Shown piece by piece: positions 52,388-60,324 of a DNA stretch of 64,000 nt (its first letter is position 1; each line of letters begins with the position of its first letter). Under the pieces are notes generated by a model, which made no database searches, was not told the DNA's origin, and was given only the letters and a program-made list of their open reading frames with translations. Position numbers and translations under genes: made by a program. The stretch is taken from positions 35,822-99,821 of the IMG/VR virus record IMGVR_UViG_3300018080_008375; one strand, given 5' to 3'. Source of the stretch: a virus.

Positions 52388-52980
52388 TGATGGCGCGCAA
52401 TGTGGGGCGGACGGTTGAGCTGCGCAGTGTAACTTCTGGGGAAAAGAAAGTTCTTGGTCTGGATGTAAGTTCACAGACTGTCGGATGGGGTCTCGTAAGA
52501 GCGGGTCGCCGACCTGCCCTGATTGCGTACGGTCACATTCGCCCCCTTCCGTCCAGCAGAGGTCTCATGGAGCGGCTTGACAGCTTGTACGACGACATAA
52601 AGCGCCTGTGCGAAGAGTTGAGTCCCGACGTCGTGGCTGTGGAAGACTGTGCCCTGTTCATGCATGGGCGGAAATCCAACGCCAAGACCATGATGACGCT
52701 GGCTGTGTTCAACAGGGTGGTTTCGTTGGCGGCGTACCGCAAGACCGGAGATGTGAGGTTCTATCCGGTAGGCAGCATCAGGAAGGCGGTTAGGATGGCG
52801 TCGGCCCTTGATCATGCTCCGCACAAAGAAGAGATTCCCGGTATCATACGCCGGTGTCTGGATGGTGAATTTTCAGATGTGGAAAAGCGCGGCGGCGGAA
52901 CAGCCGTGCAGACGTATGACGAAGCGGACGGTATTGCTGCGGCATGGTGCGCTGCGTTGGATTGTGGCAAGGGAAAATGA
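52387..52980 (+). CDS. ruvC: RuvC-like Holliday junction resolvase
   Basis: 197 residues. RNase H-fold motifs: VLGLDVSSQTVGWG (first Asp), VAVEDCALF (Glu), and YDEADGIAAAW (last two Asp). RuvC length is about 170; the extra residues are N-terminal. It resolves four-way junctions by symmetric nicks and would process replication or packaging intermediates. Its stop overlaps the dnaJ start (ATGA). Confidence 0.85.
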   Translation: MMARNVGRTVELRSVTSGEKKVLGLDVSSQTVGWGLVRAGRRPALIAYGHIRPLPSSRGLMERLDSLYDDIKRLCEELSPDVVAVEDCALFMHGRKSNAKTMMTLAVFNRVVSLAAYRKTGDVRFYPVGSIRKAVRMASALDHAPHKEEIPGIIRRCLDGEFSDVEKRGGGTAVQTYDEADGIAAAWCAALDCGKGK

Positions 52981-53984
52981 AAGATCCGTACGAAGTGCTT
53001 GGTGTTTCGCACGATGCGACTGACGACGAAATCAAGAAGGCATATAAGAAAATGGCCCTTGAATGGCATCCGGACCGGCACGGGGGCAGCAGCGAAGCCG
53101 AAGATAAGTTCAAGGACATAAACGCCGCATTTCAGGCGATTGGGGACCCCGAAAAACGCGCCAGGCACGACATGGGCGGAAGGTCTAACGGATTTCCCAG
53201 TTTCCACGATGTTTTCGTCCATTCTTCGTTCGAAAGCATGTTTGGGGGACAGTTTGGGGGTTTTCGCGTACATCGGTCGTCCGCTGCTTCGAAAAGGATT
53301 GTGGCATCCGTGTCGCTTGAGGAAGCGTATGCGGGCACTGAAAAGGTGCTTGTGGTTCGGGAGAATCGCAAATGCGCCGCCTGCGGCGGCCTTAGCGCGA
53401 AGCAGAAGAACGAGCCGTGCCCGGCGTGCGGCGGAACCGGGCACATCAGCTCCACCTCCAGCACCGCAGCTTTTGTGTCCATAATGTCAACATGTATGGC
53501 ATGCAGGGGAAGCGGGCGCAAGCTGGGGGACCAGTGCGCCGCCTGCGGCGGCCGGGGGAGCGCAGTTGAAGAAAAGCGCGTGAGAGTTGTTGTTCCCCCA
53601 GGCATGCCGGATGGCGCTACGATTCAGGTCGCCGGCTTCAGCGTGGAGATACGCCATGAGCCGCATGACGACCTGACTCAGATGCCGATGAGCCTGGACA
53701 TCACGAATGAGAGGACGGTAGATGTGTTTGATGCAATCCTGGGGGGCAGGATTGCCGTAAACACTCTGGCCGGGGAAATGGACGTCAAGGTGCCTCCGGG
53801 TTTCAAGCCGGGGATGTATCTGCGCATCAAGGGCGCCGGAATGCGCGACAGGAACGGACGGCGCGGTGACCATTTGGTCCAGGTGAATGTTTTCGTTCCA
53901 AAGCTGAATGAGGAGCAGACCAGACAGCTCGAACTCCTCAGAGACGAAATAAGGAGACCTGATGAAGAGGACGACAATGATTAA
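52977..53984 (+). CDS. dnaJ: DnaJ-like co-chaperone
   Basis: 335 residues. J domain 1-70 with H31-P-D33 that stimulates DnaK; a Gly/Phe-rich linker (GGQFGGFRV); four CxxCxGxG-type zinc repeats (CAACGG, CPACGGTG, CMACRGSG, CAACGGRG); and C-terminal substrate-binding domains. Complete type I architecture. No dnaK is in the window, so it would use the host DnaK, perhaps for phage assembly or replication-complex remodelling (inference). Confidence 0.93.
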   Translation: MKDPYEVLGVSHDATDDEIKKAYKKMALEWHPDRHGGSSEAEDKFKDINAAFQAIGDPEKRARHDMGGRSNGFPSFHDVFVHSSFESMFGGQFGGFRVHRSSAASKRIVASVSLEEAYAGTEKVLVVRENRKCAACGGLSAKQKNEPCPACGGTGHISSTSSTAAFVSIMSTCMACRGSGRKLGDQCAACGGRGSAVEEKRVRVVVPPGMPDGATIQVAGFSVEIRHEPHDDLTQMPMSLDITNERTVDVFDAILGGRIAVNTLAGEMDVKVPPGFKPGMYLRIKGAGMRDRNGRRGDHLVQVNVFVPKLNEEQTRQLELLRDEIRRPDEEDDND

Positions 53985-54738
53985 GGCGCTTTTGCTTTCG
54001 CTGCTTTTGGTGCTTGCAGGATGTTCGACAGCCGGGCAAGTTCGTTACGGCCAGGCAAGCGGAATGAAGGCGCAGGCTTCTTCCATACAAAAAAAGGTTG
54101 ACATAATGGACATGGTTTCGTCCACTGTCGTTGTCAACAGGGGCGGAAGCGGAGTGGTGATACGGAAGGACAATGAAGGCACATGGATACTGACGGCCTG
54201 GCATGTCGTCAACAAGCTCGTCGGAACTCCCCAGTTTACCAAGGAAGGAGTCGTTTTTCCAAAGATGAAGCCCGTTCCCGTGTCGTACGGCGTCATGGAC
54301 AGGTACGGCGGAAGGCTAACAACTATCAGCTACGAGGGGAAAATACATACCTCTTCGGCTTTGGGCGATCTTGCCATCGTGATTGTTCCGGACAGGATAC
54401 CGGCCAAGGTCGCGGAACTGGGCAGCGTTCCCTTGGCGTTCGGTGACGGGGTGGTCGTGGTCGGGCATCCCCTGAGCCTATCGTACACTGTCACAAACGG
54501 AATCGTCAGCAATCCCATGAGAATAGTTCCTAAGATTACCGGCGTGTTCATGCAGTTTTCGGCTCCGGTCACTTTCGGAAACAGCGGAGGCCCGATATTC
54601 AATGAAAGGGGTCGGGTCGTCGGCATCGTGCTGATGGGCTTCAAGCACATAGCGCTTTCCCCTACGCTGGGCTTCATGAAGGCGTTTGTCAAGGTGTCTC
54701 TTCCCGAGGGAAAAAATGGCAAAGAAAAAGACAAGTAG
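53962..54738 (+). CDS. Trypsin-like serine protease, lipoprotein
   Basis: 258 residues. Signal peptide with lipobox LVLAGC21. Catalytic triad H81 (TAWHVV), D136 (GDLAIV) and S208 (FGNSGGP) in the trypsin order. No PDZ domain, unlike DegP. A lipid-anchored protease would act outside the cytoplasmic membrane. It overlaps dnaJ by 23 bases and the recA start by 23. Confidence 0.85.
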   Translation: MKRTTMIKALLLSLLLVLAGCSTAGQVRYGQASGMKAQASSIQKKVDIMDMVSSTVVVNRGGSGVVIRKDNEGTWILTAWHVVNKLVGTPQFTKEGVVFPKMKPVPVSYGVMDRYGGRLTTISYEGKIHTSSALGDLAIVIVPDRIPAKVAELGSVPLAFGDGVVVVGHPLSLSYTVTNGIVSNPMRIVPKITGVFMQFSAPVTFGNSGGPIFNERGRVVGIVLMGFKHIALSPTLGFMKAFVKVSLPEGKNGKEKDK

Positions 54739-55900
54739 CAACCCGGTAGCTGACATTTTCGCGGAAGTCGACAAGGAGTTCGGTCCTGACGGGCTGTTCA
54801 ACGGCGACGACGACTTCATAGCCAATGTGGAGACGATTACGAGCGGAAGCGCGTCGCTTGACGACGCGATGGGTCTGTGGGGGCTGCCGAAGGGCAGGGT
54901 CGTGCAGTATGCCGGACCGGAAAGCAGCGGCAAGACCCTCATGGCGTTCATGGCGATCAGGGAGTGGATGAACGCCGCTCCGCATCATTGGGCCGCCTTC
55001 TACGATGTCGAGGGGACATACGACGGCACTTGGGCTTCCGCCCTAGGAGTCGACACCAGCAGGCTGAAGGTGTCGAAGAAGACGATGGCGTCGGACATTT
55101 TCAACAACCTGTGCGGAATCAAGGCGGCGAACAAGAAGACAGGAAAGGTGACGCAAAAGAAGCGAGGCCTGCTGGACATCATCGAGGACCGGGGCGGGGC
55201 TGAGAAGTCGGGATGCGGCATTATCGTCGTCGACAGCATTCCGTCGATGCAGGCGCCGATCGAGGAGGTCTCCGCCGCGGGCAAGATAAATGTCGCTCCG
55301 ATGGCGCGCTTTCTGCCGCCAGAGCTTCGGAAGATCACCCCCAAGCTCGGACGCACGGGAGTGGTTCTGCTGGCCATCAACCAGATACGCGTAAAGATCG
55401 GAGCCATGTACGGGAATCCCGAAGACACTCCCGGCGGGCGCGCATGGAAGCACGCATGCTCCATGATGGTGAACTTCGGTGCGGTTTACAACAGCGAGTC
55501 GTTCATCACGGACGACCTGGATGAGAAGATCGGTCACAAAATCAAGGCCAAGATAGTGAAGAACAAGGTGGCACCCGCGCACAGGAACGCCGAGTTCGAG
55601 ATCAAGTATTTGTCCGGCATCGTCAACAGGCACCGCGAGGTGTTCGAGCTGGCGGTCAAGTACGGCGTCATTGAGCGCCCGAGCACGGTGTCGTACGCGC
55701 ACGGCGGAAAAACCGTGGCCAAGGGACGCGACAATGCGATTGAATGGTTTGCAAACCAAGGGTCTGCGTTTCATGAGCAGGTTATGCTCGAAGTCATGGC
55801 GGCAAAGGCGGAGAGAGTGAAGATCGTCAGCGCCGGCGAGCTGGAACGGATGAAAAAGGACGACGCGGCGGAAGACGACGACGATTGGAGAGAGAAATAA
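54716..55900 (+). CDS. recA: RecA/UvsX recombinase
   Basis: 394 residues. Walker A GPESSGKT (67-74), Walker B IIVVDSIPSMQ, loop AINQIRVKIGAMYGNPEDTPGGRAWKHACSMM. The C-terminus is acidic (DDAAEDDDDW), like the regulatory tail of RecA. It forms filaments on ssDNA and drives strand exchange with the phage SSB, RuvC and SbcCD. Start ATG lies within the protease gene's end, after CCCGAGGG. Confidence 0.92.
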   Translation: MAKKKTSSNPVADIFAEVDKEFGPDGLFNGDDDFIANVETITSGSASLDDAMGLWGLPKGRVVQYAGPESSGKTLMAFMAIREWMNAAPHHWAAFYDVEGTYDGTWASALGVDTSRLKVSKKTMASDIFNNLCGIKAANKKTGKVTQKKRGLLDIIEDRGGAEKSGCGIIVVDSIPSMQAPIEEVSAAGKINVAPMARFLPPELRKITPKLGRTGVVLLAINQIRVKIGAMYGNPEDTPGGRAWKHACSMMVNFGAVYNSESFITDDLDEKIGHKIKAKIVKNKVAPAHRNAEFEIKYLSGIVNRHREVFELAVKYGVIERPSTVSYAHGGKTVAKGRDNAIEWFANQGSAFHEQVMLEVMAAKAERVKIVSAGELERMKKDDAAEDDDDWREK

Positions 55901-56241
55901 TGCTTATACGGTGCAGTTCAAAAGGGTGCTACAAGGAGTCGCACGCGCAAATCAACAAGCAGACCGGCGAGGTCGTGTGCCTGGAGTGCGGAAAGCCCAT
56001 TGGAAATGTGTCGGACTATACGAAGCGCACGCTGCTGTCCATCGGTCAGACGCTGCGCAGCGCCGAGCAGAAGGCGTTTCAGGTCCATTGTCCGGACTGC
56101 CGGGGAAAGCGCAGCGTGTCGCTGGTCGATGGCGGCAAGGGCGGAGCCGTGTGCTCCGCGTGTGGGCGCGAGCTTGAGGTGTCTGCGGCGCTCCTTCATG
56201 CCATCAAGGTGTTCAGCCAGGAAGAAGAAAAGAAGGAATGA
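55900..56241 (+). CDS. Small double zinc-ribbon protein
   Basis: 113 residues from an ATG overlapping the recA stop. Cysteine pairs: C5/C10, CLEC, CPDC and CSAC, giving two zinc ribbons, with HCPDCRGKRSVSL and VCSACGRELEV. It lies between recA and the primase core with overlaps, suggesting a replication-linked, DNA- or protein-binding factor. Confidence 0.65.
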   Translation: MLIRCSSKGCYKESHAQINKQTGEVVCLECGKPIGNVSDYTKRTLLSIGQTLRSAEQKAFQVHCPDCRGKRSVSLVDGGKGGAVCSACGRELEVSAALLHAIKVFSQEEEKKE

Positions 56242-57005
56242 ACAAGCCGGAGATTCTGCAAAGAGTGGCTCAAGAATGCCACAATAGGCTGTGGGACGAC
56301 GAGGAAAAACTCTCGTACCTGAAAGAGCGCGGAATTTCACATGAAACGATCTCACGGTTCATGCTGGGGTCGTTTCCGTCGGACCTGCGGCATCTGTTCA
56401 AGGTCGTGCCGGCGGGAGATCTCAGAAGCGCCGGCGTAATCAAGAACGCCACGAAAAGCATGTTCAGGACATGGAATCTCCTGATACCGGTAGCAGACGT
56501 ATGGGGAAAGACCGTTGCCCTTGCCGGCAGGACGCTCATGCCGACCGAGAAACGCGAAAAGCGCGGCCTGCAGAAGTATGTTAACACGATCTATACCAAG
56601 TCGCATCACCTGTTCGGTCTGTATTTGGCAAAGAGAGCGATAGCGGAAAGCGGTACGGCACATGTCGTCGAAGGGTACATGGAGATACTTGCGGCGCACC
56701 AGGCTGGTATGGACAATGTGGTGGCGAGCTGCGGGACAGCCTTCTCGAACCGCCAGCTGGCCCTTTTGGCCAGGTATGCGGAGAGGATCGTGTTTTTGTA
56801 CGACAACGACGAGCCCGGTCAGAAGGCCGCCGCGAGGCATGTGGAAAGCAAACAGTGCCCGGAGGTATCGGTGTCCGCAGTCAATCCGTTTCCGCCGGCT
56901 AACGACCTCGACGAGTTTCTTCAAAGCAGGACGGTTGGGGAACTGAAAAGGATCATGGGGCATGGTGGCAATGGATACGAGCATGTCGTCGCTCCATCAT
57001 GGTGA
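56238..57005 (+). CDS. dnaG: DNA primase catalytic core with TOPRIM (split DnaG)
   Basis: 255 residues. The N-terminal part has YLKERGISHETISRFMLG and the DnaG-like GRTLMPTEKREKRGLQKYVNT, followed by the TOPRIM domain: AHVVEGYMEILAAHQAGMDNVVASCGTAFSNRQLALL and VFLYDNDEPGQKAAAR. There is no zinc finger or helicase-binding C-terminal domain. The separate CHC2 protein at 32.6 kb likely supplies the zinc-binding part. It makes RNA primers for the phage polymerase. Confidence 0.88.
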   Translation: MNKPEILQRVAQECHNRLWDDEEKLSYLKERGISHETISRFMLGSFPSDLRHLFKVVPAGDLRSAGVIKNATKSMFRTWNLLIPVADVWGKTVALAGRTLMPTEKREKRGLQKYVNTIYTKSHHLFGLYLAKRAIAESGTAHVVEGYMEILAAHQAGMDNVVASCGTAFSNRQLALLARYAERIVFLYDNDEPGQKAAARHVESKQCPEVSVSAVNPFPPANDLDEFLQSRTVGELKRIMGHGGNGYEHVVAPSW

Positions 57006-57015
57006 GGTGACAATC

Positions 57016-57486
57016 ATGGCAAGGAAGAGGAACAAGTCCGATTCCTACCAGTACAGAATGGTCGAGATAGCCGTCGATCCGCATGTTCTGTCAGACTTTT
57101 CCGACGAGGACGGGTTTGCGGAACAGGTGCGCATGTCCGCATATTCAGAAGCGGTCCTTGAGCTTAGGAAGCAGCTGATGAAAGAGGTCAGGCGCATGAT
57201 AGAGACAGTCCTGACCGTTCGCCAGCGAGAAGTGATAAATTTGCGCTTGGAAGGGCATACGCAAGTGGAGATAGCCGATTTCCTCGGCATTCATCAGACG
57301 ACTGTGCACAAGACGATAAGCGGCAACATAGACTACAAGAACAATGCCGCAAAATACGGTGGGGCGATAAAGAAGCTGCGCAAGGCATGCCTAAAGGACC
57401 AGAGGGTACTTACGATCCTTAAAAGAATTTCCGAAGCCAAGGCGGAGGCGATGGGTGAGGGGGATGATGAAGCCGAAAATGAATGA
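57016..57486 (+). CDS. Sigma-region-4-like HTH transcription protein
   Basis: 156 residues from the ATG after GAGGTG. LTVRQREVINLRLEGHTQVEIADFLGIHQTTVHKTISGN is a sigma region-4 / LuxR-type helix-turn-helix with a strong Lx5EIA core. A region-2 domain is not evident. It may redirect or co-activate RNA polymerase with the sigma factor at 41.1 kb (inference). Other ATGs upstream are in frame, but lack a ribosome site. Confidence 0.65.
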   Translation: MARKRNKSDSYQYRMVEIAVDPHVLSDFSDEDGFAEQVRMSAYSEAVLELRKQLMKEVRRMIETVLTVRQREVINLRLEGHTQVEIADFLGIHQTTVHKTISGNIDYKNNAAKYGGAIKKLRKACLKDQRVLTILKRISEAKAEAMGEGDDEAENE

Positions 57487-58834
57487 TCGGCTCGCATTGC
57501 GGCAAAACTGGCCGGAGCCGGAGTACAAAGACATCATACTTAGGCGGATACGCCAATGCAATGCGCGCGTGCTCGTGGTGGGTGCCGGATATGTCGGGCT
57601 GCCGTTGGCATGCCGCTGCGCCGCATCGGGGCACAGGACGACCGTGCTGGATCCCGATACAAAAAAGGTGGAGTCGATCAGGAGGGGCGAGTCGTACATC
57701 AGCGACATTTCCAGCGGTGTTCTGGAATTCCTGGTAAACACCGAACCTGAAAAAGGGACAGGACACAACCTGAAAGCTGTCAGCAAGTGGTCTGACGCCC
57801 CGTGCCCCGATGTCGCGATCATATGCGTTCCGACGCCGCTGAACAAAGCCAAAGAGCCGGACATATCAATCGTCATGGATGTCGTCGACCGCCTGCCGGA
57901 CACATGGCCCTGCGGATGGAATCCGCTTGTGGTCCTGGAGTCAACGGTCTATCCAGGTTTTACGCGCGAAATGGTACATGATAGGCTGCGTGTTCCCACT
58001 GCGTTCTCTCCAGAAAGGGTGGATCCCGGAAACAGGAAGTACGGAATCAGGAACACGCCGAAGCTGGTCGGCGGAGTTGACGCCGTTTCCTCTCTCCTTG
58101 CGAATGAGTTTTACAGAACGATTGTCAACGAAGTTGTGCCCGTCAGTTCGTGCGAGGTTGCCGAAATGACTAAGGTTTTTGAGAATACATTCCGCATGGT
58201 GAATATTGGGCTGGTCAACGAGGCTGCTCTTATGTGCCGTGCGCTGGGCATAGATTCCAATGAGATGATAGATGCGGCGGCAACCAAGCCTTTCGGATTT
58301 ATGCCTTTTCGTCCCGGACCGGGCGCTGGCGGAAATTGCGTTCCTTTGGATCCGCACTATCTCGCATGGAAGCTCAGGACGGTGAAGTATCATTCTCGCT
58401 TCATTAGCCTGGCTGACCAGGTGAACTCCTCAATGCCGCGCCATGTGGTTGACCTTATCGTGCGCGCGCTGAATAAGAATGAAAAATCCGTTAAAAATTC
58501 AAAAGTTCTGATTGATGGCGTATCTTACAAGCCCGGAGTTGGTGACCTTAGCGAATCTCCAGCCTTGGATATCATTGAAATTCTTTGTTCTGAATACAGC
58601 GCGGATGTGTGGTATTTTGACCCGTTCGTTGACAGCATGACTTTGAGCAGCGGACGCGGAATACCGCGCATTACGAAAATGCCCGAACCTGGAGAATTTG
58701 ACTGTCTCGTGATAGCGACAAACCATCCGAATGTGGACCATGGCGAGCTTTGCCGTCTTGCTGGCGCAGTCGTGGATACCCGCAATGTAACCAAGGATTT
58801 TCGCAAAGATATTAGCAATATCGAAGTTCTATAG
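57467..58834 (+). CDS. Nucleotide-sugar dehydrogenase (UDP-Glc/UDP-ManNAc type)
   Basis: 455 residues. NAD fold: VLVVGAGYVGLPLAC. The middle has VVLESTVYPGFTREMV. Catalytic loop PGPGAGGNCVPLDPHYLAWK carries the oxidising Cys. C-terminal domain KVLIDGVSYKPGVGDLSESPALDII is complete. It oxidises a UDP-sugar C6 alcohol to an acid, as in capsule or O-antigen precursor synthesis (WecC-like). In a phage it may alter host surface polysaccharide. A terminator follows. Confidence 0.88.
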   Translation: MKPKMNDRLALRQNWPEPEYKDIILRRIRQCNARVLVVGAGYVGLPLACRCAASGHRTTVLDPDTKKVESIRRGESYISDISSGVLEFLVNTEPEKGTGHNLKAVSKWSDAPCPDVAIICVPTPLNKAKEPDISIVMDVVDRLPDTWPCGWNPLVVLESTVYPGFTREMVHDRLRVPTAFSPERVDPGNRKYGIRNTPKLVGGVDAVSSLLANEFYRTIVNEVVPVSSCEVAEMTKVFENTFRMVNIGLVNEAALMCRALGIDSNEMIDAAATKPFGFMPFRPGPGAGGNCVPLDPHYLAWKLRTVKYHSRFISLADQVNSSMPRHVVDLIVRALNKNEKSVKNSKVLIDGVSYKPGVGDLSESPALDIIEILCSEYSADVWYFDPFVDSMTLSSGRGIPRITKMPEPGEFDCLVIATNHPNVDHGELCRLAGAVVDTRNVTKDFRKDISNIEVL

Positions 58835-58908
58835 CATCCCGCCTTCCATTCCCGCCTTCTTTCCTTCTTTTCACCATAAAAATCCAGTTTTTACCTGGCA
58901 TTGAACGC

Positions 58909-58934
58909 CGGCGGACACATGCGTCCGCCGTTTT
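58909..58934 (+). terminator. Rho-independent terminator
   Basis: CGGCGGAC (58909-58916) pairs with GTCCGCCG (58923-58930) around ACATGC, followed by TTTTC. It closes the long replication operon. The region 58835-59070 holds this and the motif copy but no gene. Confidence 0.75.
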
Positions 58935-58975
58935 CGCAATCATCTTCCTTCCTGGCATCGGCTGTGCTGCGCATG

Positions 58976-58999
58976 TATTGATTTATTCTATCAATATTC
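58976..58999 (+). promoter_or_regulatory. Motif copy with inverted repeat upstream of the right-end genes
   Basis: TATTGAT (58976-58982) and ATCAATA (58990-58996) form a perfect 7-bp inverted repeat. It overlaps the 14-bp motif TTCTATCAATATTC (58986-58999). The start of the next gene is 72 bases downstream. It lies right after a terminator, where a new transcript must begin, so this is the best single promoter candidate in the window. Confidence 0.55.
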
Positions 59000-59070
59000 G
59001 CGTATTGTCTTGAACAGCCCGACCTGTAATGTTCCGGGTTGCACGCTTCAGCGCAAGGAGGGTGTCCGAA

Positions 59071-60294
59071 ATGGACGAGTTCAAGCTGGATTTTTCCTAC
59101 CTTCAGAAAGCGGTCGAACGCAGTCAGGACCGCATTTATGTCAAGGGCAACGAGCATATGATCAAGCGGTTCGCATTCGACCTTGTCCGCATGGACAGCG
59201 AACCCGAAACGCTTTGGAAAGTGCAAGCCGACGACGACGGCAACGAATTTCTTGTACGCACATACACGATGCCGGAGGACAAGGAGGCCGCCGCAAGCGA
59301 CTGGTCGGTGGACGCTGACAAGAAGCAGGCAAACCTCACGGTGTCCTACAAAGGCGCTCCTCTTCACAGGCTGGTGGCTGCCGAATACGGTGCCTGCTCG
59401 CCCGACGAAGCCGACCTCCTAGCCAAAGTCCTTCGCCGCAAGCTGGCCGTCGATTCGGAATTTGCCGGAAAGCTGCTTGCCTCCCTCCCCGTTCCCAAGC
59501 TGCGCGCTGTCGCCGCAGCGTTTCCTGAACTCAAGATAGCGGCAAAGGCAAGGTCGAAAGAAGAGAGGGCAAAGCTGTGCCTGCCCATGTGGAAGCTTAT
59601 TCCTGACGACAGGCGCGACATGATTCTGCCCGATTGGGAAAAAATGACGGTTCGTCAGATAATGGAAGGCCTTGTCGGTCTGGACGACATAGGATGGCTT
59701 GATTTCGAAGAAACGGCCTGGAAGCACGGGCATCGGATTCCGAGCGAGGGTTTGTTTGGATCGGAAAGCAAGTCCGAACTGAAGGTCGAAGCGTGGGATC
59801 CGGAAGAGCCGCGCCGCCAGCGCCCCACCGAGGAGATTTCTCAGGAGCAGCTTGACGAGCTGCTACATCAGACCCGCCATACCCGCCCAACCGCCACCTA
59901 CCTTGCCGTAGGGCATCCCGAGACCGAAGAAAAAAAACAGAAGTTTATGCAGTCTCCCGAGTTTGCCGACGCGTTCGCAAAGTGGCTGTCCGAGACCGCC
60001 GGTGCCGAGGAAATGCCCGGCGAGGAGGCTGTAGCTGCGTTCATGGCGGTTTTGGAGAAACAGGGGCAATTCGATCCTGAAGACGGATGGAGAACTGCCG
60101 TCGACGGCGGCGATATTGTGATAGCGCGGGGCAAGGCGCAGGTCGTCAGGCTTGCCGCCTCGAAATACGGCGCGGAAATGCCTGAGGATGTGGAGCTGTT
60201 CAGGCTTCTCGTACAGTCAAAGCTCGATTCGCAGGACGAGGATTTCCTGCGCGCGGCCATCGTGAGCGTGGCGGCAGAATCTGACAAGGAATAA
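59071..60294 (+). CDS. Unknown protein, first gene of the right-end operon
   Basis: 407 residues from an ATG after AAGGAGGG. Acidic, mixed alpha/beta. Some internal similarity is visible: LHRLVAAEYGACSPDEADLLAKVLRRKLAVDSEFAGKLLAS near residue 110-150 and VRLAASKYGAEMPEDVELFRLLVQSKLDSQDEDFLRAAIVS near 360-400, suggesting a repeat. No known fold. It could be a virion or scaffold protein by its position (inference). Confidence 0.6.
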   Translation: MDEFKLDFSYLQKAVERSQDRIYVKGNEHMIKRFAFDLVRMDSEPETLWKVQADDDGNEFLVRTYTMPEDKEAAASDWSVDADKKQANLTVSYKGAPLHRLVAAEYGACSPDEADLLAKVLRRKLAVDSEFAGKLLASLPVPKLRAVAAAFPELKIAAKARSKEERAKLCLPMWKLIPDDRRDMILPDWEKMTVRQIMEGLVGLDDIGWLDFEETAWKHGHRIPSEGLFGSESKSELKVEAWDPEEPRRQRPTEEISQEQLDELLHQTRHTRPTATYLAVGHPETEEKKQKFMQSPEFADAFAKWLSETAGAEEMPGEEAVAAFMAVLEKQGQFDPEDGWRTAVDGGDIVIARGKAQVVRLAASKYGAEMPEDVELFRLLVQSKLDSQDEDFLRAAIVSVAAESDKE

Positions 60295-60324
60295 TGGCCG
60301 CCAAGGCCTTCGGAGGAGAATCTC

